In this document: in pieces, positions 1-5,577 of the stretch | How the letters are laid out: each line of letters starts with the position of its first letter | Numbering within the stretch: position 1 is the stretch's first letter | From: Bacteroidales bacterium | GTDB taxonomy: Bacteria; Bacteroidota; Bacteroidia; Bacteroidales; ML635J-15 | NCBI GenBank assembly: GCA_007130555.1 | Contig: SLSH01000059.1 | Location: 1-8,209, forward strand | DNA length: 8,209 nucleotides | Direction of reading: 5' to 3' | The notes under the pieces: model-generated | Databases searched by the model: none | What the model saw: the letters and a program-made list of their open reading frames with translations, nothing else | What the model was told of the DNA's origin: nothing | Translations under genes and position numbers: made by a program

Positions 1-204
1 AAATTATCCATTAGTTCATCAAAATTTTAATATCACGGTACGCTGTACCTTAGTATTGTTTTTGCGTTTATAATTACAAATGTTGCGGTACTCCGTACCT
101 GCTCTTAACAATTTTTGATTTGAGAAGTATTGGTAGTAGTAAAATTTTATATTCACTATTTTAAAATTACTCTTCAGAGGAACACTTGTAATCATATTAA
201 AACC
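1..204. other. Non-coding region downstream of rsmA
   Basis: This AT-rich stretch carries no convincing coding sequence. Apart from the two palindromes at 36-50 and 86-100, I see nothing I can name. There is no clear GC-rich hairpin followed by a U-tract to end the leftward rsmA transcript. The tail of a gene from beyond the left edge cannot be excluded, because one rightward frame stays open to about position 70. Confidence 0.5.
36..100. repeat. Pair of short GGTAC/GTACC palindromes, REP-like
   Basis: Two copies of a 15-bp element, C-GGTAC-NNN-GTACC-T, lie at 36-50 (centre GCT) and 86-100 (centre TCC). Each has a perfect 5-bp inverted repeat around a 3-base centre. The asymmetric flanks (C before, T after) show that both copies are in the same orientation, and their centres are 50 bp apart. 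They sit in non-coding DNA downstream of the rsmA stop. Short extragenic palindromes in pairs are typical of REP-type elements mobilised by RAYT transposases, but no such transposase gene is in this window. That they are a dispersed family is therefore inference; a local regulatory or structural role is also possible. Confidence 0.5.
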
Positions 205-969
205 CTACTTCGTTAATCTGACTAAATCAACAAAATCTTCAGGAGAAAGTTGTTCCGGTCTTAATTTGAAAACGGCTTGATTTTCAGTAATAATATCCTC
301 GGGAATTATATTTTTTAACGAATTTCTTAAAACTTTGCGGCGTTGATTAAATGCTGTTTTAACGATACCGAGTAATTCTTTTTCGTCAATACCGGGGATA
401 GTGTTTCTGTATCTTTCCAGACGAATTACTCCTGATTTTACCTTTGGTCTGGGAGTAAAAACCGTTTCATTAACTGTAAACAAGTACTCTGTTTTATAGA
501 ATAACTGTATTAAAACACTTAAAATTCCGTAACTTTTTGTACCGTGTTTTGAGAAAATTCGTTCTGCTACTTCTTTTTGTATCATACAAACTACTTCGGG
601 GATATATTTTTTATTATCTAAAATTTTAAAAAATATTTGACTTGAAATATTGTATGGTAAGTTTCCTATAATGCAAAATTCATTATTTTTCAGTGTTTCC
701 TGTAAATCGAGTTTTAAAAAATCCGCATTAATTAAATTAAACAAATTCTCGGGATATTTTTCATTTAAAAACGACACAGACTCTGTATCTATCTCGATTA
801 GATACAAATCGTCAAAACATTTAATAAGATAGTCTGTTAAAATGCCTTTACCCGGTCCGATTTCAAGAACAGGATATTTGTTATTGTTTTTAAGGCTATT
901 AACAATTTTTAATGCAATATTTTTATCGAATAAAAAGTGTTGTCCCAGATGTTTTTTTGATATTACCAT
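205..969 (-). CDS. rsmA: 16S rRNA (adenine1518-N6/adenine1519-N6)-dimethyltransferase
   Basis: This is RsmA (KsgA), which uses S-adenosylmethionine to dimethylate two adjacent adenines in the 3'-terminal helix-45 loop of 16S rRNA during late 30S maturation in the cytoplasm. The 254-residue protein has the family's normal length and all the usual motifs: GQHFL near the N-terminus (9-13), the SAM-binding loop EIGPGKG (36-42), the acidic end of the second strand LIEID (57-61), NADF (81-84), the catalytic NLPY (103-106), and the C-terminal FTPRPKV (171-177) and AFNQRRKVLR (206-215). The ATG start lies just before the conserved N-terminal motif, as is usual. The YbaN-like gene ends 58 bp upstream, so the two are probably co-transcribed. 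A -7-like box (CAAAAATA on the top strand, 1048-1055) inside the end of that gene could give rsmA its own promoter, but such matches are common in AT-rich DNA. No defect is visible. Confidence 0.96.
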   Translation of the reverse strand: MVISKKHLGQHFLFDKNIALKIVNSLKNNNKYPVLEIGPGKGILTDYLIKCFDDLYLIEIDTESVSFLNEKYPENLFNLINADFLKLDLQETLKNNEFCIIGNLPYNISSQIFFKILDNKKYIPEVVCMIQKEVAERIFSKHGTKSYGILSVLIQLFYKTEYLFTVNETVFTPRPKVKSGVIRLERYRNTIPGIDEKELLGIVKTAFNQRRKVLRNSLKNIIPEDIITENQAVFKLRPEQLSPEDFVDLVRLTK

Positions 970-1027
970 ATCCGACAGAAATCTGCATTATATATTGTTA
1001 TAATTAATAAATCATTTTAATTTCGTT

Positions 1028-1471
1028 CTATTTTGTAATATTTTGAGCAAAAATACTTTTATGTATTTTCTGAAATTTCCTTACCATTTTACCGAATAAT
1101 ATTTTATCGCCTTCGGGTTGTTTAATGAATGACATCACAAAAGTTCCGACAACTCCCATTATAATAACAATTATTTGTACGGTAAAATTATTTATAAAAA
1201 AGAAAACCGATACAAATATCATTGTCCACATAATTGCAATGGAAATAATTTTTGTTCTGAGACTCATTCCTTTTTGAAAATTTTTAATATATGAGCCGAA
1301 TATCCGATGTTCAATCAGCCAGTTATACAATCTGTCCGAGCTTCTTACAAACAGCCATGCCGTTAATAAAAGAAAAGGCGTAGTAGGCAGTCCCGGCAAA
1401 ACAATTCCGAGAATTCCCAGAAACAAGGAAATAAATCCGAATAATATGAATAATAATTTTTTAATCTTCAT
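1028..1471 (-). CDS. YbaN/DUF454 family inner-membrane protein
   Basis: This 147-residue membrane protein belongs to the YbaN/DUF454 family, whose biochemical role is not established. The family signature is visible as PGLPTTPFLLL (26-36), followed by a run with RSSDRLYNWL (43-52) and H-R-IFGSYI (55-62). Hydrophobic segments at about 7-27, 30-42, 73-93 and 97-116 suggest three to four membrane spans, ending in a short basic cytoplasmic-type tail (about 117-147). Length matches the family. The ATG at 1471 is directly followed by a Lys-rich N-terminus that fits membrane insertion. It is first in a leftward pair with rsmA (58-bp gap) and is transcribed divergently from the small lipoprotein gene. 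A -7-like box at 1501-1508 would place transcription initiation about 25 bases before the start codon. Family assignment is firm; function is not. Confidence 0.85.
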   Translation of the reverse strand: MKIKKLLFILFGFISLFLGILGIVLPGLPTTPFLLLTAWLFVRSSDRLYNWLIEHRIFGSYIKNFQKGMSLRTKIISIAIMWTMIFVSVFFFINNFTVQIIVIIMGVVGTFVMSFIKQPEGDKILFGKMVRKFQKIHKSIFAQNITK

Positions 1472-1500
1472 TAATAAAAATAATTAACAATCCTAATTAA

Positions 1501-1508
1501 CAAAAATA
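1501..1508 (-). promoter_or_regulatory. Candidate -7 box for the YbaN-like/rsmA transcript
   Basis: The bottom strand reads TATTTTTG, an exact match to the Bacteroidetes sigma-70-type -7 consensus TAnnTTTG. It is 30 bp upstream of the start codon at 1471. I see no good TTG/TTTG -33 element at the expected distance, and the match is cheap in AT-rich DNA. Its position in a divergent intergenic region is the main support. Confidence 0.35.
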
Positions 1509-1513
1509 GTAAA

Positions 1514-1539
1514 AAATATGTTATAAAAATATGTTATAA
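1514..1539. repeat. Perfect 13-bp tandem duplication between divergent promoters
   Basis: The 13-mer AAATATGTTATAA occurs twice head to tail with no mismatch, at 1514-1526 and 1527-1539. It sits between the two opposed -7-like boxes (1501-1508 leftward, 1560-1567 rightward), where both -33 regions would lie. A paired operator for a DNA-binding protein is possible. A chance slippage duplication in AT-rich DNA is the alternative. Confidence 0.55.
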
Positions 1540-1559
1540 TATATTTTAATAAATTAAAT

Positions 1560-1567
1560 TATATTTG
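1560..1567 (+). promoter_or_regulatory. Candidate -7 box for the small lipoprotein gene
   Basis: TATATTTG matches the Bacteroidetes -7 consensus TAnnTTTG exactly and lies 64 bp upstream of the preferred start codon at 1632. No clear -33 TTG element stands about 19 bp upstream; the tandem 13-mers end there instead. Transcription from here would give a leader of roughly 55-60 bases that contains the inverted repeat at 1575-1593. Confidence 0.4.
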
Positions 1568-1574
1568 CATCTAT

Positions 1575-1593
1575 TTTTCTTAATATAAGAAAA
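1575..1593 (+). repeat. Inverted repeat in the lipoprotein gene leader
   Basis: TTTTCTTA (1575-1582) is followed by the 3-base loop ATA and the exact reverse complement TAAGAAAA (1586-1593). It begins just after the candidate -7 box at 1560-1567, so it would form near the 5' end of the mRNA or act as a dyad operator. Its low GC content makes a stable RNA hairpin doubtful. Confidence 0.4.
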
Positions 1594-1631
1594 TGTATTA
1601 TACTATTTATTAATTGTTAAAATTTATTATT

Positions 1632-1871
1632 ATGAAAAAAGTATTTGTTATTATCGTGGCATTATCATTTGTTTTAGCTTTTGCTTCTTGTAAAAAAGAA
1701 TATACATGTGAATGCACTTACACGGGTTTTGTTTATGGTGAAGGTAATGTAGAAAAAACATCAGAAGTTGTTTATGAAGGGACTAAAAAGTATGCAGAAG
1801 AATCTTGTGATGATTTTGAAGAAACAATGAAATCTCTTCATGGAGATAGTGCCAGTTGTAAATTAAAATAA
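1632..1871 (+). CDS. Small cysteine-rich lipoprotein of unknown function
   Basis: This encodes a 79-residue exported lipoprotein with no family I recognise. The N-terminus (MKKVFVIIVALSFVLAFASC) is a classic lipoprotein signal peptide: two lysines, a hydrophobic core, then a lipobox-like F-A-S-C with the lipidated cysteine at residue 20. The start at 1632 is preferred over the in-frame TTG at 1614 because it gives that signal peptide directly and is an ATG. The mature part is about 60 residues, polar and rich in Glu and Lys. It holds four further cysteines, in a close CEC pair, in SCDDFEE and in SCKLK at the end, so two disulfides are possible. Only one acidic residue follows the lipid cysteine closely, so there is no strong surface-export signal and the side of the outer membrane is uncertain. 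A terminator follows directly, and a DoxX/thioredoxin-like gene lies 57 bp downstream. Confidence 0.75.
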   Translation: MKKVFVIIVALSFVLAFASCKKEYTCECTYTGFVYGEGNVEKTSEVVYEGTKKYAEESCDDFEETMKSLHGDSASCKLK

Positions 1872-1885
1872 TCTTTAATCCTGAC

Positions 1886-1919
1886 AAAAGGCTGTCTTTT
1901 TACTGAGATAGCCTTTTTT
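1886..1919 (+). terminator. Rho-independent terminator after the lipoprotein gene
   Basis: The arms AAAAGGCTGTCT (1886-1897) and AGATAGCCTTTT (1906-1917) pair over 12 bp with one G-U, around an 8-base loop. The 3' arm runs straight into a T-tract ending at 1919. It starts 14 bp after the lipoprotein stop and ends 9 bp before the start codon of the next gene. It should therefore limit, but need not abolish, read-through into the DoxX-like gene. Confidence 0.85.
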
Positions 1920-1928
1920 CATTGTTTT

Positions 1929-2846
1929 ATGAATAAAAAAATATTTTGTATCAGCCTCAGACTTATTGTCGGATTGATTTTTATTTTTTCGGCAATAGTT
2001 AAATTATTTCCTGCCGAAATTTTAGAGATAGCAATAGTAGAAACCGGTTTGATGAGTTGGGCTCTTGCACCTTTTGTGGCACGATTACTTATTGCTTTTG
2101 AATTATTTCTAGGAATTGTTTTAATAACAGGACTATATCCTCGTTTAATTATTAAAGTGAGTCTTGCAACACTTTTAATTTTTACAGTATATCTATTAAT
2201 TATACTTTTAACGCAAGGAAATCAGGACAACTGTAATTGTTTTGGGATGTTATTTTTTATGACTCCGTTTGAATCTGTCTTAAAAAATATAATTCTTATA
2301 ATACTTCTTTTAATATCACTAAGGTTAAGTTCAATAAACAAATGGAGATTTTCATTGATAACGCTAATATCTATAGGTATAATTTCGATAGTTGCTTCTT
2401 TTGTTTCTGCCCCGATTATTCTCAGGAGTGATTTCCCTGTTCCCGGACAAATTAATTATGCATTGAACTTTGATTTGATATATAATAATCCCGATACCGA
2501 AGAACCCGAAGTAAATCTAAAGGAAGGGAAATGGATTTTGGTTTTTTTAAGCACTTCGTGTAAACAATGTGTTGTAGCGGGATACAGACTTAGTGTTATA
2601 AATAATTCCATTAAAAATTTACCTTTGTATTTTTTTATTAATGGAGATGATGAAGGTATTAAAGAATTTCATTTTCAAACAAAAACCAGGGACATCCCAT
2701 ATAGTAATATAAAAGCCCAGCCGATGGTATATTACACTGGAGGGAGACTTCCAACATTCTTTTGGATTGAAGACGGTGTTTTGGTAAATCAAACCGGGAC
2801 CTATAATTTTACGGGGAATGATATAATAAACTGGTTAAAAAATTAA
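1929..2846 (+). CDS. DoxX/MauE-type membrane protein with C-terminal thioredoxin-like domain
   Basis: This 305-residue protein joins two parts. Residues 1-135 form a four-helix DoxX/MauE-like membrane domain, with the R..IAFELFLG..L..G pattern (52-68) and a CNCFG motif (102-106) like the paired cysteines of MauE-type redox proteins. A fifth hydrophobic segment (about 142-164) leads to a thioredoxin-like domain (about 165-305). That domain carries a redox-type CKQC (211-214) after a beta-strand (WILVFLSTS) and a cis-proline-like LPTFF (274-278). The active site is probably extracytoplasmic, so a role in passing electrons or disulfides across the inner membrane is likely. Similar fusions are familiar in Bacteroidetes (the BT_3928 type). 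The start ATG is only 9 bp past the upstream terminator and I see no promoter in that gap, so expression may rely on read-through. It converges on the patatin gene with a 4-bp gap. The specific substrate is unknown. Confidence 0.8.
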   Translation: MNKKIFCISLRLIVGLIFIFSAIVKLFPAEILEIAIVETGLMSWALAPFVARLLIAFELFLGIVLITGLYPRLIIKVSLATLLIFTVYLLIILLTQGNQDNCNCFGMLFFMTPFESVLKNIILIILLLISLRLSSINKWRFSLITLISIGIISIVASFVSAPIILRSDFPVPGQINYALNFDLIYNNPDTEEPEVNLKEGKWILVFLSTSCKQCVVAGYRLSVINNSIKNLPLYFFINGDDEGIKEFHFQTKTRDIPYSNIKAQPMVYYTGGRLPTFFWIEDGVLVNQTGTYNFTGNDIINWLKN

Positions 2847-2877
2847 AGAATTACAAATCAATCTTTAAATTTTTAAC
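2834..2877. terminator. AU-rich hairpin spanning two convergent stop codons
   Basis: The 16-base arms at 2834-2849 (GTTAAAAAATTAAAGA) and 2862-2877 are reverse complements at 15 of 16 positions, around a 12-base loop. The structure covers the last codons and stops of both convergent genes, 1929-2846 and 2851-3603. A-runs in one arm and T-runs in the other mean that either strand could show a hairpin with U-rich flanks. The stem is very AU-rich, so a bidirectional terminator is plausible rather than certain. Confidence 0.5.
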
Positions 2878-3603
2878 ATAATTATATCCCAATTCATATA
2901 ATTCTTTAGGTTTTTTTACATCTAAAATATTAAATTTTTGAATTCCTTTTGGTTCTATATATAAATCTGCTTTAGATTTTACATATTTAATATTTGAATT
3001 GAGGCTTAATTGGAATGTTCTTGCGGATATTCTGATTAAATTATCAAGTTTACCCGATGTTTCGACAGGATGAATATTTACGGCAATAATTTTCTCGCAT
3101 CTTCTTACCAAAGGTTTTACAGGGATATTATCCAATAAACCTCCGTCAACATATAGATTATTTTTTATATTAACAGGAGAAAATAATACCGGTATTGATG
3201 ACGATGCAATAATAATTTTATTTAAAGGTCCTTTATTTATGTATTCAACTTCTCCTTTAGTAATATTAGTAATAGTAACAAACAGGGGGATTTTTAACTC
3301 TTCCAAATATTTGAATTTAATATTTTCTCTTAAAATTTTCTTTAATTTTTCGATTCCGAAAAAACCCGAAACAGGCAGTCTTAGTCTTGTATAATCGGCA
3401 AATCTTTTATTTTTAAAAATTTCGAAAGTCTCTTCGGGCGTTTTCCCTGATGCGATAAATGCACCTGCAATCGCTCCTGCACTTGTTCCCGATATAATAT
3501 CAGGATATATTTTTTTTTCGTTTAAAGCTTTCAGTACTCCGAGATGAGCAAAGCCTCTTGTTCCTCCACCACCTAAAGCTATGCCTATGTTGTACTTTTT
3601 CAT
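2851..3603 (-). CDS. Patatin-like phospholipase (RssA-type)
   Basis: This is a 250-residue serine lipid acyl-hydrolase of the bacterial patatin family. All core elements are present: the glycine-rich oxyanion loop GGGGTRGFAHLGVL (11-24), the nucleophile Ser41 in GTSAG (39-43), and the catalytic Asp153 in DGG (153-155), followed by DNIPV (158-162). There is no signal peptide and no membrane segment, so it is a cytoplasmic or membrane-peripheral enzyme. It is the compact form, lacking the CNMP or BamA-like extensions of longer bacterial patatins. The ATG at 3603 places the first motif at residue 8, normal for the family. It lies 82 bp downstream of the FGE-like gene with a candidate promoter (3660-3667) in between. 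It may therefore be the third gene of that leftward group or a separate unit. Substrate cannot be read from sequence; phospholipids or neutral lipids are typical. Confidence 0.9.
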   Translation of the reverse strand: MKKYNIGIALGGGGTRGFAHLGVLKALNEKKIYPDIISGTSAGAIAGAFIASGKTPEETFEIFKNKRFADYTRLRLPVSGFFGIEKLKKILRENIKFKYLEELKIPLFVTITNITKGEVEYINKGPLNKIIIASSSIPVLFSPVNIKNNLYVDGGLLDNIPVKPLVRRCEKIIAVNIHPVETSGKLDNLIRISARTFQLSLNSNIKYVKSKADLYIEPKGIQKFNILDVKKPKELYELGYNYVKNLKIDL

Positions 3604-3659
3604 TTTTTTTGATTTTAAATACCTGAATAGATATGAATGTAATTAAACTGTAAATTTAG

Positions 3660-3667
3660 CAAAAATA
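3660..3667 (-). promoter_or_regulatory. Candidate -7 box for the patatin gene
   Basis: The bottom strand reads TATTTTTG (consensus TAnnTTTG). It lies in the 82-bp gap between the FGE-like stop and the patatin start, 57 bp before the ATG at 3603. No -33 element is convincing. It suggests that the patatin gene can be transcribed on its own. Confidence 0.3.
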
Positions 3668-3685
3668 AATGAAATAGTCTGTTTT

Positions 3686-4507
3686 TTATTGAGATATTTC
3701 GCAAACGCATCTGAAACCAAGCCATTTTACAGGAGCATCATAAAAGAAATCTTTTTCAACATCAACATCTTCGGCATTATGAATAAATGAACCTCCTTTT
3801 GCAATACCTTCTTCGGCAACCATTTCGGCAACATTTCCAAATAAATTATATATACCAAGTTCATTAGGGAAGTGAGATTTTGCAGGAGCTGTAATATCAA
3901 TACTATAATATTTTTCACTATTTTCTAATTCATAAGTATGCGGTTGGCTTGCAAAATTATGCCTGTTTTGATTTATATATTTTCTTCTGTTCATCTTTCT
4001 TTCGGTTTTTTTTGAATAACCGACATTTGCTACTTGCTCCCATTCTTTTTTGGAAGGCAGTCTGTACTTATAAACTTCTGTTACAATTTCCATATCTATC
4101 GGATAATAATGTCTAATATCATTATCTTTCATATACTTTAATTCGTTTACCCTGTCACTTCTCCAATTGCAATATTCCACAGCCTGCCGGTAAGAAACCC
4201 CCACAACAGGATAAAGCTGAAAGTCAGGATGTCTGAGATACAATAATACTAAAGGATTTAGACTTGTATCACTGGTTTGCCAAACAGTTGTATCAGGCAA
4301 AGCCGAATAGTATTTATCTGTGTCATCCTGAAAAATACGTAACCAATAAAGATATTCTCTATAATCGTGATTTCTTATTTCTCCTGTGTCAAAATATATG
4401 TTTTCGCCGACACGAACCGTTCCCGGTGGTATCTCTGGCGGAGGTTTATTTGCCTCAATATTTACGGAAATGATTATTAAAGTTATTAATAGAAAGTTTT
4501 TTTTCAT
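3686..4507 (-). CDS. Exported FGE-sulfatase (SUMF1)-fold protein, probably non-catalytic
   Basis: This 273-residue protein has a Sec signal peptide (about 1-19; MKKNFLLITLIIISVNIEA) without a lipobox cysteine, so it is periplasmic or secreted. The rest fits the FGE-sulfatase/SUMF1 fold, which is also used by the gliding proteins GldJ and GldK. It has PPGTVRVGENIYFDTGEI (27-44), YPVVGVSYRQAVEYCNWRS (99-117), the core YRLPSKKEWEQVA (148-160), LGIYNLFGNVAEMV (217-230), KGGS (237-240) and the terminal LGFRC (263-267). In true formylglycine-generating enzymes the two active cysteines lie between GGS and GFR. Here that interval (241-262) has none, so formylglycine synthesis is unlikely and a structural or binding role is inferred. 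The start codon is 6 bp after the stop of the GlsB-like gene, so the two are almost certainly one transcript. It is too short and lacks the lipid cysteine to be GldJ or GldK themselves. The exact role is unknown. Confidence 0.8.
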   Translation of the reverse strand: MKKNFLLITLIIISVNIEANKPPPEIPPGTVRVGENIYFDTGEIRNHDYREYLYWLRIFQDDTDKYYSALPDTTVWQTSDTSLNPLVLLYLRHPDFQLYPVVGVSYRQAVEYCNWRSDRVNELKYMKDNDIRHYYPIDMEIVTEVYKYRLPSKKEWEQVANVGYSKKTERKMNRRKYINQNRHNFASQPHTYELENSEKYYSIDITAPAKSHFPNELGIYNLFGNVAEMVAEEGIAKGGSFIHNAEDVDVEKDFFYDAPVKWLGFRCVCEISQ

Positions 4508-4513
4508 ATAATA

Positions 4514-5470
4514 CTATTTTCTTGTTCTACCCTGAAAAAGTTTATTTAAATTAATAATACTTTTATATGATTTAATATGCCTTTCCATTTTAGATTTATA
4601 AATATCGTCAATATTTATAATTATTGCTGTTTCTTCGACACCTCCGAAAAAGTCGTTTTGGACGGTATCAAAGCATATCATTGAGGGAGACAGGTTCATA
4701 TATGCATTTACAAGAGGAGGGATTCGTTCACCTTTTTCTTTTATGATTTTTGATAATTTTTTAAAATCTTTTTTATAATTTTTACCGGAGAATTTATTTG
4801 TATAATCTTTAAAATCAATAATAATGGGTTTTTTAGCTTCAATAAGATTGTTTTCATCTTCAAAATATATTTTAAGAAAGCTTAATAAATAGTTTCTTGC
4901 ATCTATATCAAATTGTTTATACATTGTAACTTTGCCGAAATAATACTTTGTTTTCGGATATTCAATTGTCAGTGCCCCTAGTCCGTCCCATAAGTTATCA
5001 AGTGCATACATACCTTTTCTTTTATTATTTCCGTGTTGATATGCAGGTTGTACAAATGATCTTCCAAGTTCAATTGTATAAGGCAAATAATTATTTAAAA
5101 AATCTTCAGAAAAGTTAAATAGATTAGCGGTAGCAAGTTTATTTTTATAATCATCTAGAATAGGTTCTACCACAATAAATCTGTATCCCCCGATAATTTC
5201 CTGTTCTTCAGGGTCCCATACAATCAGTTGTAAATAAGGGTCATCAGCAGTATCGTATTTATCTATATCTATTTCTTCTCCTGTTCCTCCGCCTGCAGTA
5301 CGAAATGCAAGTTCTCTTAATCTTCCCATTTCTTTTAATAAATTTGGCGAGTCTTTATGCGAGAATACATAAATTTCCGTATCTCCGAAGTTTGATTTTC
5401 TGAGCAGTTTATCTTTTGTCAGTTCTGATATTAATAAATCCCTTTTTACAGGAGGTATCATTGGTTTCAT
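4514..5470 (-). CDS. glsB: GNAT-family N-acyltransferase, GlsB-like (glycine/amino-acid lipid synthesis)
   Basis: This 318-residue protein belongs to the OlsB/GlsB branch of GNAT acyltransferases, once labelled hemolysin-like. By family it would transfer a 3-hydroxyacyl chain from acyl-carrier protein to the amino group of glycine (or a related amino acid). That is the first step to glycine lipids, at the cytoplasmic face of the membrane. Visible family features are EMGRLRELAFR (47-57) followed by GGGTGEEIDIDKYD (60-73), QLIVWDPEEQEIIGGYRFI (81-99), LPYTIELGRSFV (129-140), LDNLWDGLGAL (158-168), YYFGKVTMY (176-184) and IPPLVNAYMNLSPSM (250-264). From memory, this pattern and length match the Bacteroides GlsB. 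It is a separate protein with no fused PlsC-type O-acyltransferase, and no glsA lies beside it. The FGE-like gene follows after 6 bp. A -7-like box at 5499-5506 lies upstream. The GNAT assignment is firm; the glycine specificity is inferred. Confidence 0.75.
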   Translation of the reverse strand: MKPMIPPVKRDLLISELTKDKLLRKSNFGDTEIYVFSHKDSPNLLKEMGRLRELAFRTAGGGTGEEIDIDKYDTADDPYLQLIVWDPEEQEIIGGYRFIVVEPILDDYKNKLATANLFNFSEDFLNNYLPYTIELGRSFVQPAYQHGNNKRKGMYALDNLWDGLGALTIEYPKTKYYFGKVTMYKQFDIDARNYLLSFLKIYFEDENNLIEAKKPIIIDFKDYTNKFSGKNYKKDFKKLSKIIKEKGERIPPLVNAYMNLSPSMICFDTVQNDFFGGVEETAIIINIDDIYKSKMERHIKSYKSIINLNKLFQGRTRK

Positions 5471-5498
5471 TACAGTTATCTCAAATTAAAAATCAATT

Positions 5499-5506
5499 CA
5501 AAAATA
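5499..5506 (-). promoter_or_regulatory. Candidate promoter of the glsB-like/FGE-like transcript
   Basis: The bottom strand reads TATTTTTG (consensus TAnnTTTG), 28 bp upstream of the start at 5470 in the 107-bp gap after the large repeat gene. A bottom-strand TTTG at 5522-5525 could be the -33 element, but the 15-bp spacing is shorter than the usual 19 or so. A promoter here would separate this transcript from the upstream surface-protein gene. Confidence 0.4.
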
Positions 5507-5577
5507 CAAATTAAATTAATGCAAAGATTATAAAAAATATTATTTAATAAAAATTTGTAACGAAATAAATTATAATA

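Noticed and set aside
126..180. Possible terminator hairpins after rsmA (AT-rich inverted segments and CTCT-TC-AGAG)
   Set aside because: The stems are short or interrupted and no U-tract follows in the leftward direction.
650..832. 60-residue open frame on the + strand
   Set aside because: It lies wholly inside rsmA on the opposite strand, which has every expected motif; the protein has no recognisable feature.
1614..1631. TTG start at 1614 for the small lipoprotein
   Set aside because: It adds six residues before a normal signal peptide; the ATG at 1632 gives the expected MKK start.
3604..3685. Terminator between the FGE-like and patatin genes
   Set aside because: No stem of useful length could be found in this gap; only a -7-like box is visible.
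3727..3918. 63-residue open frame on the - strand
   Set aside because: It is a shifted-frame shadow of the FGE-like gene, low in complexity and without motifs.
4264..4473. 69-residue open frame on the + strand
   Set aside because: It is antisense to the FGE-like gene and shows no family features or promoter.
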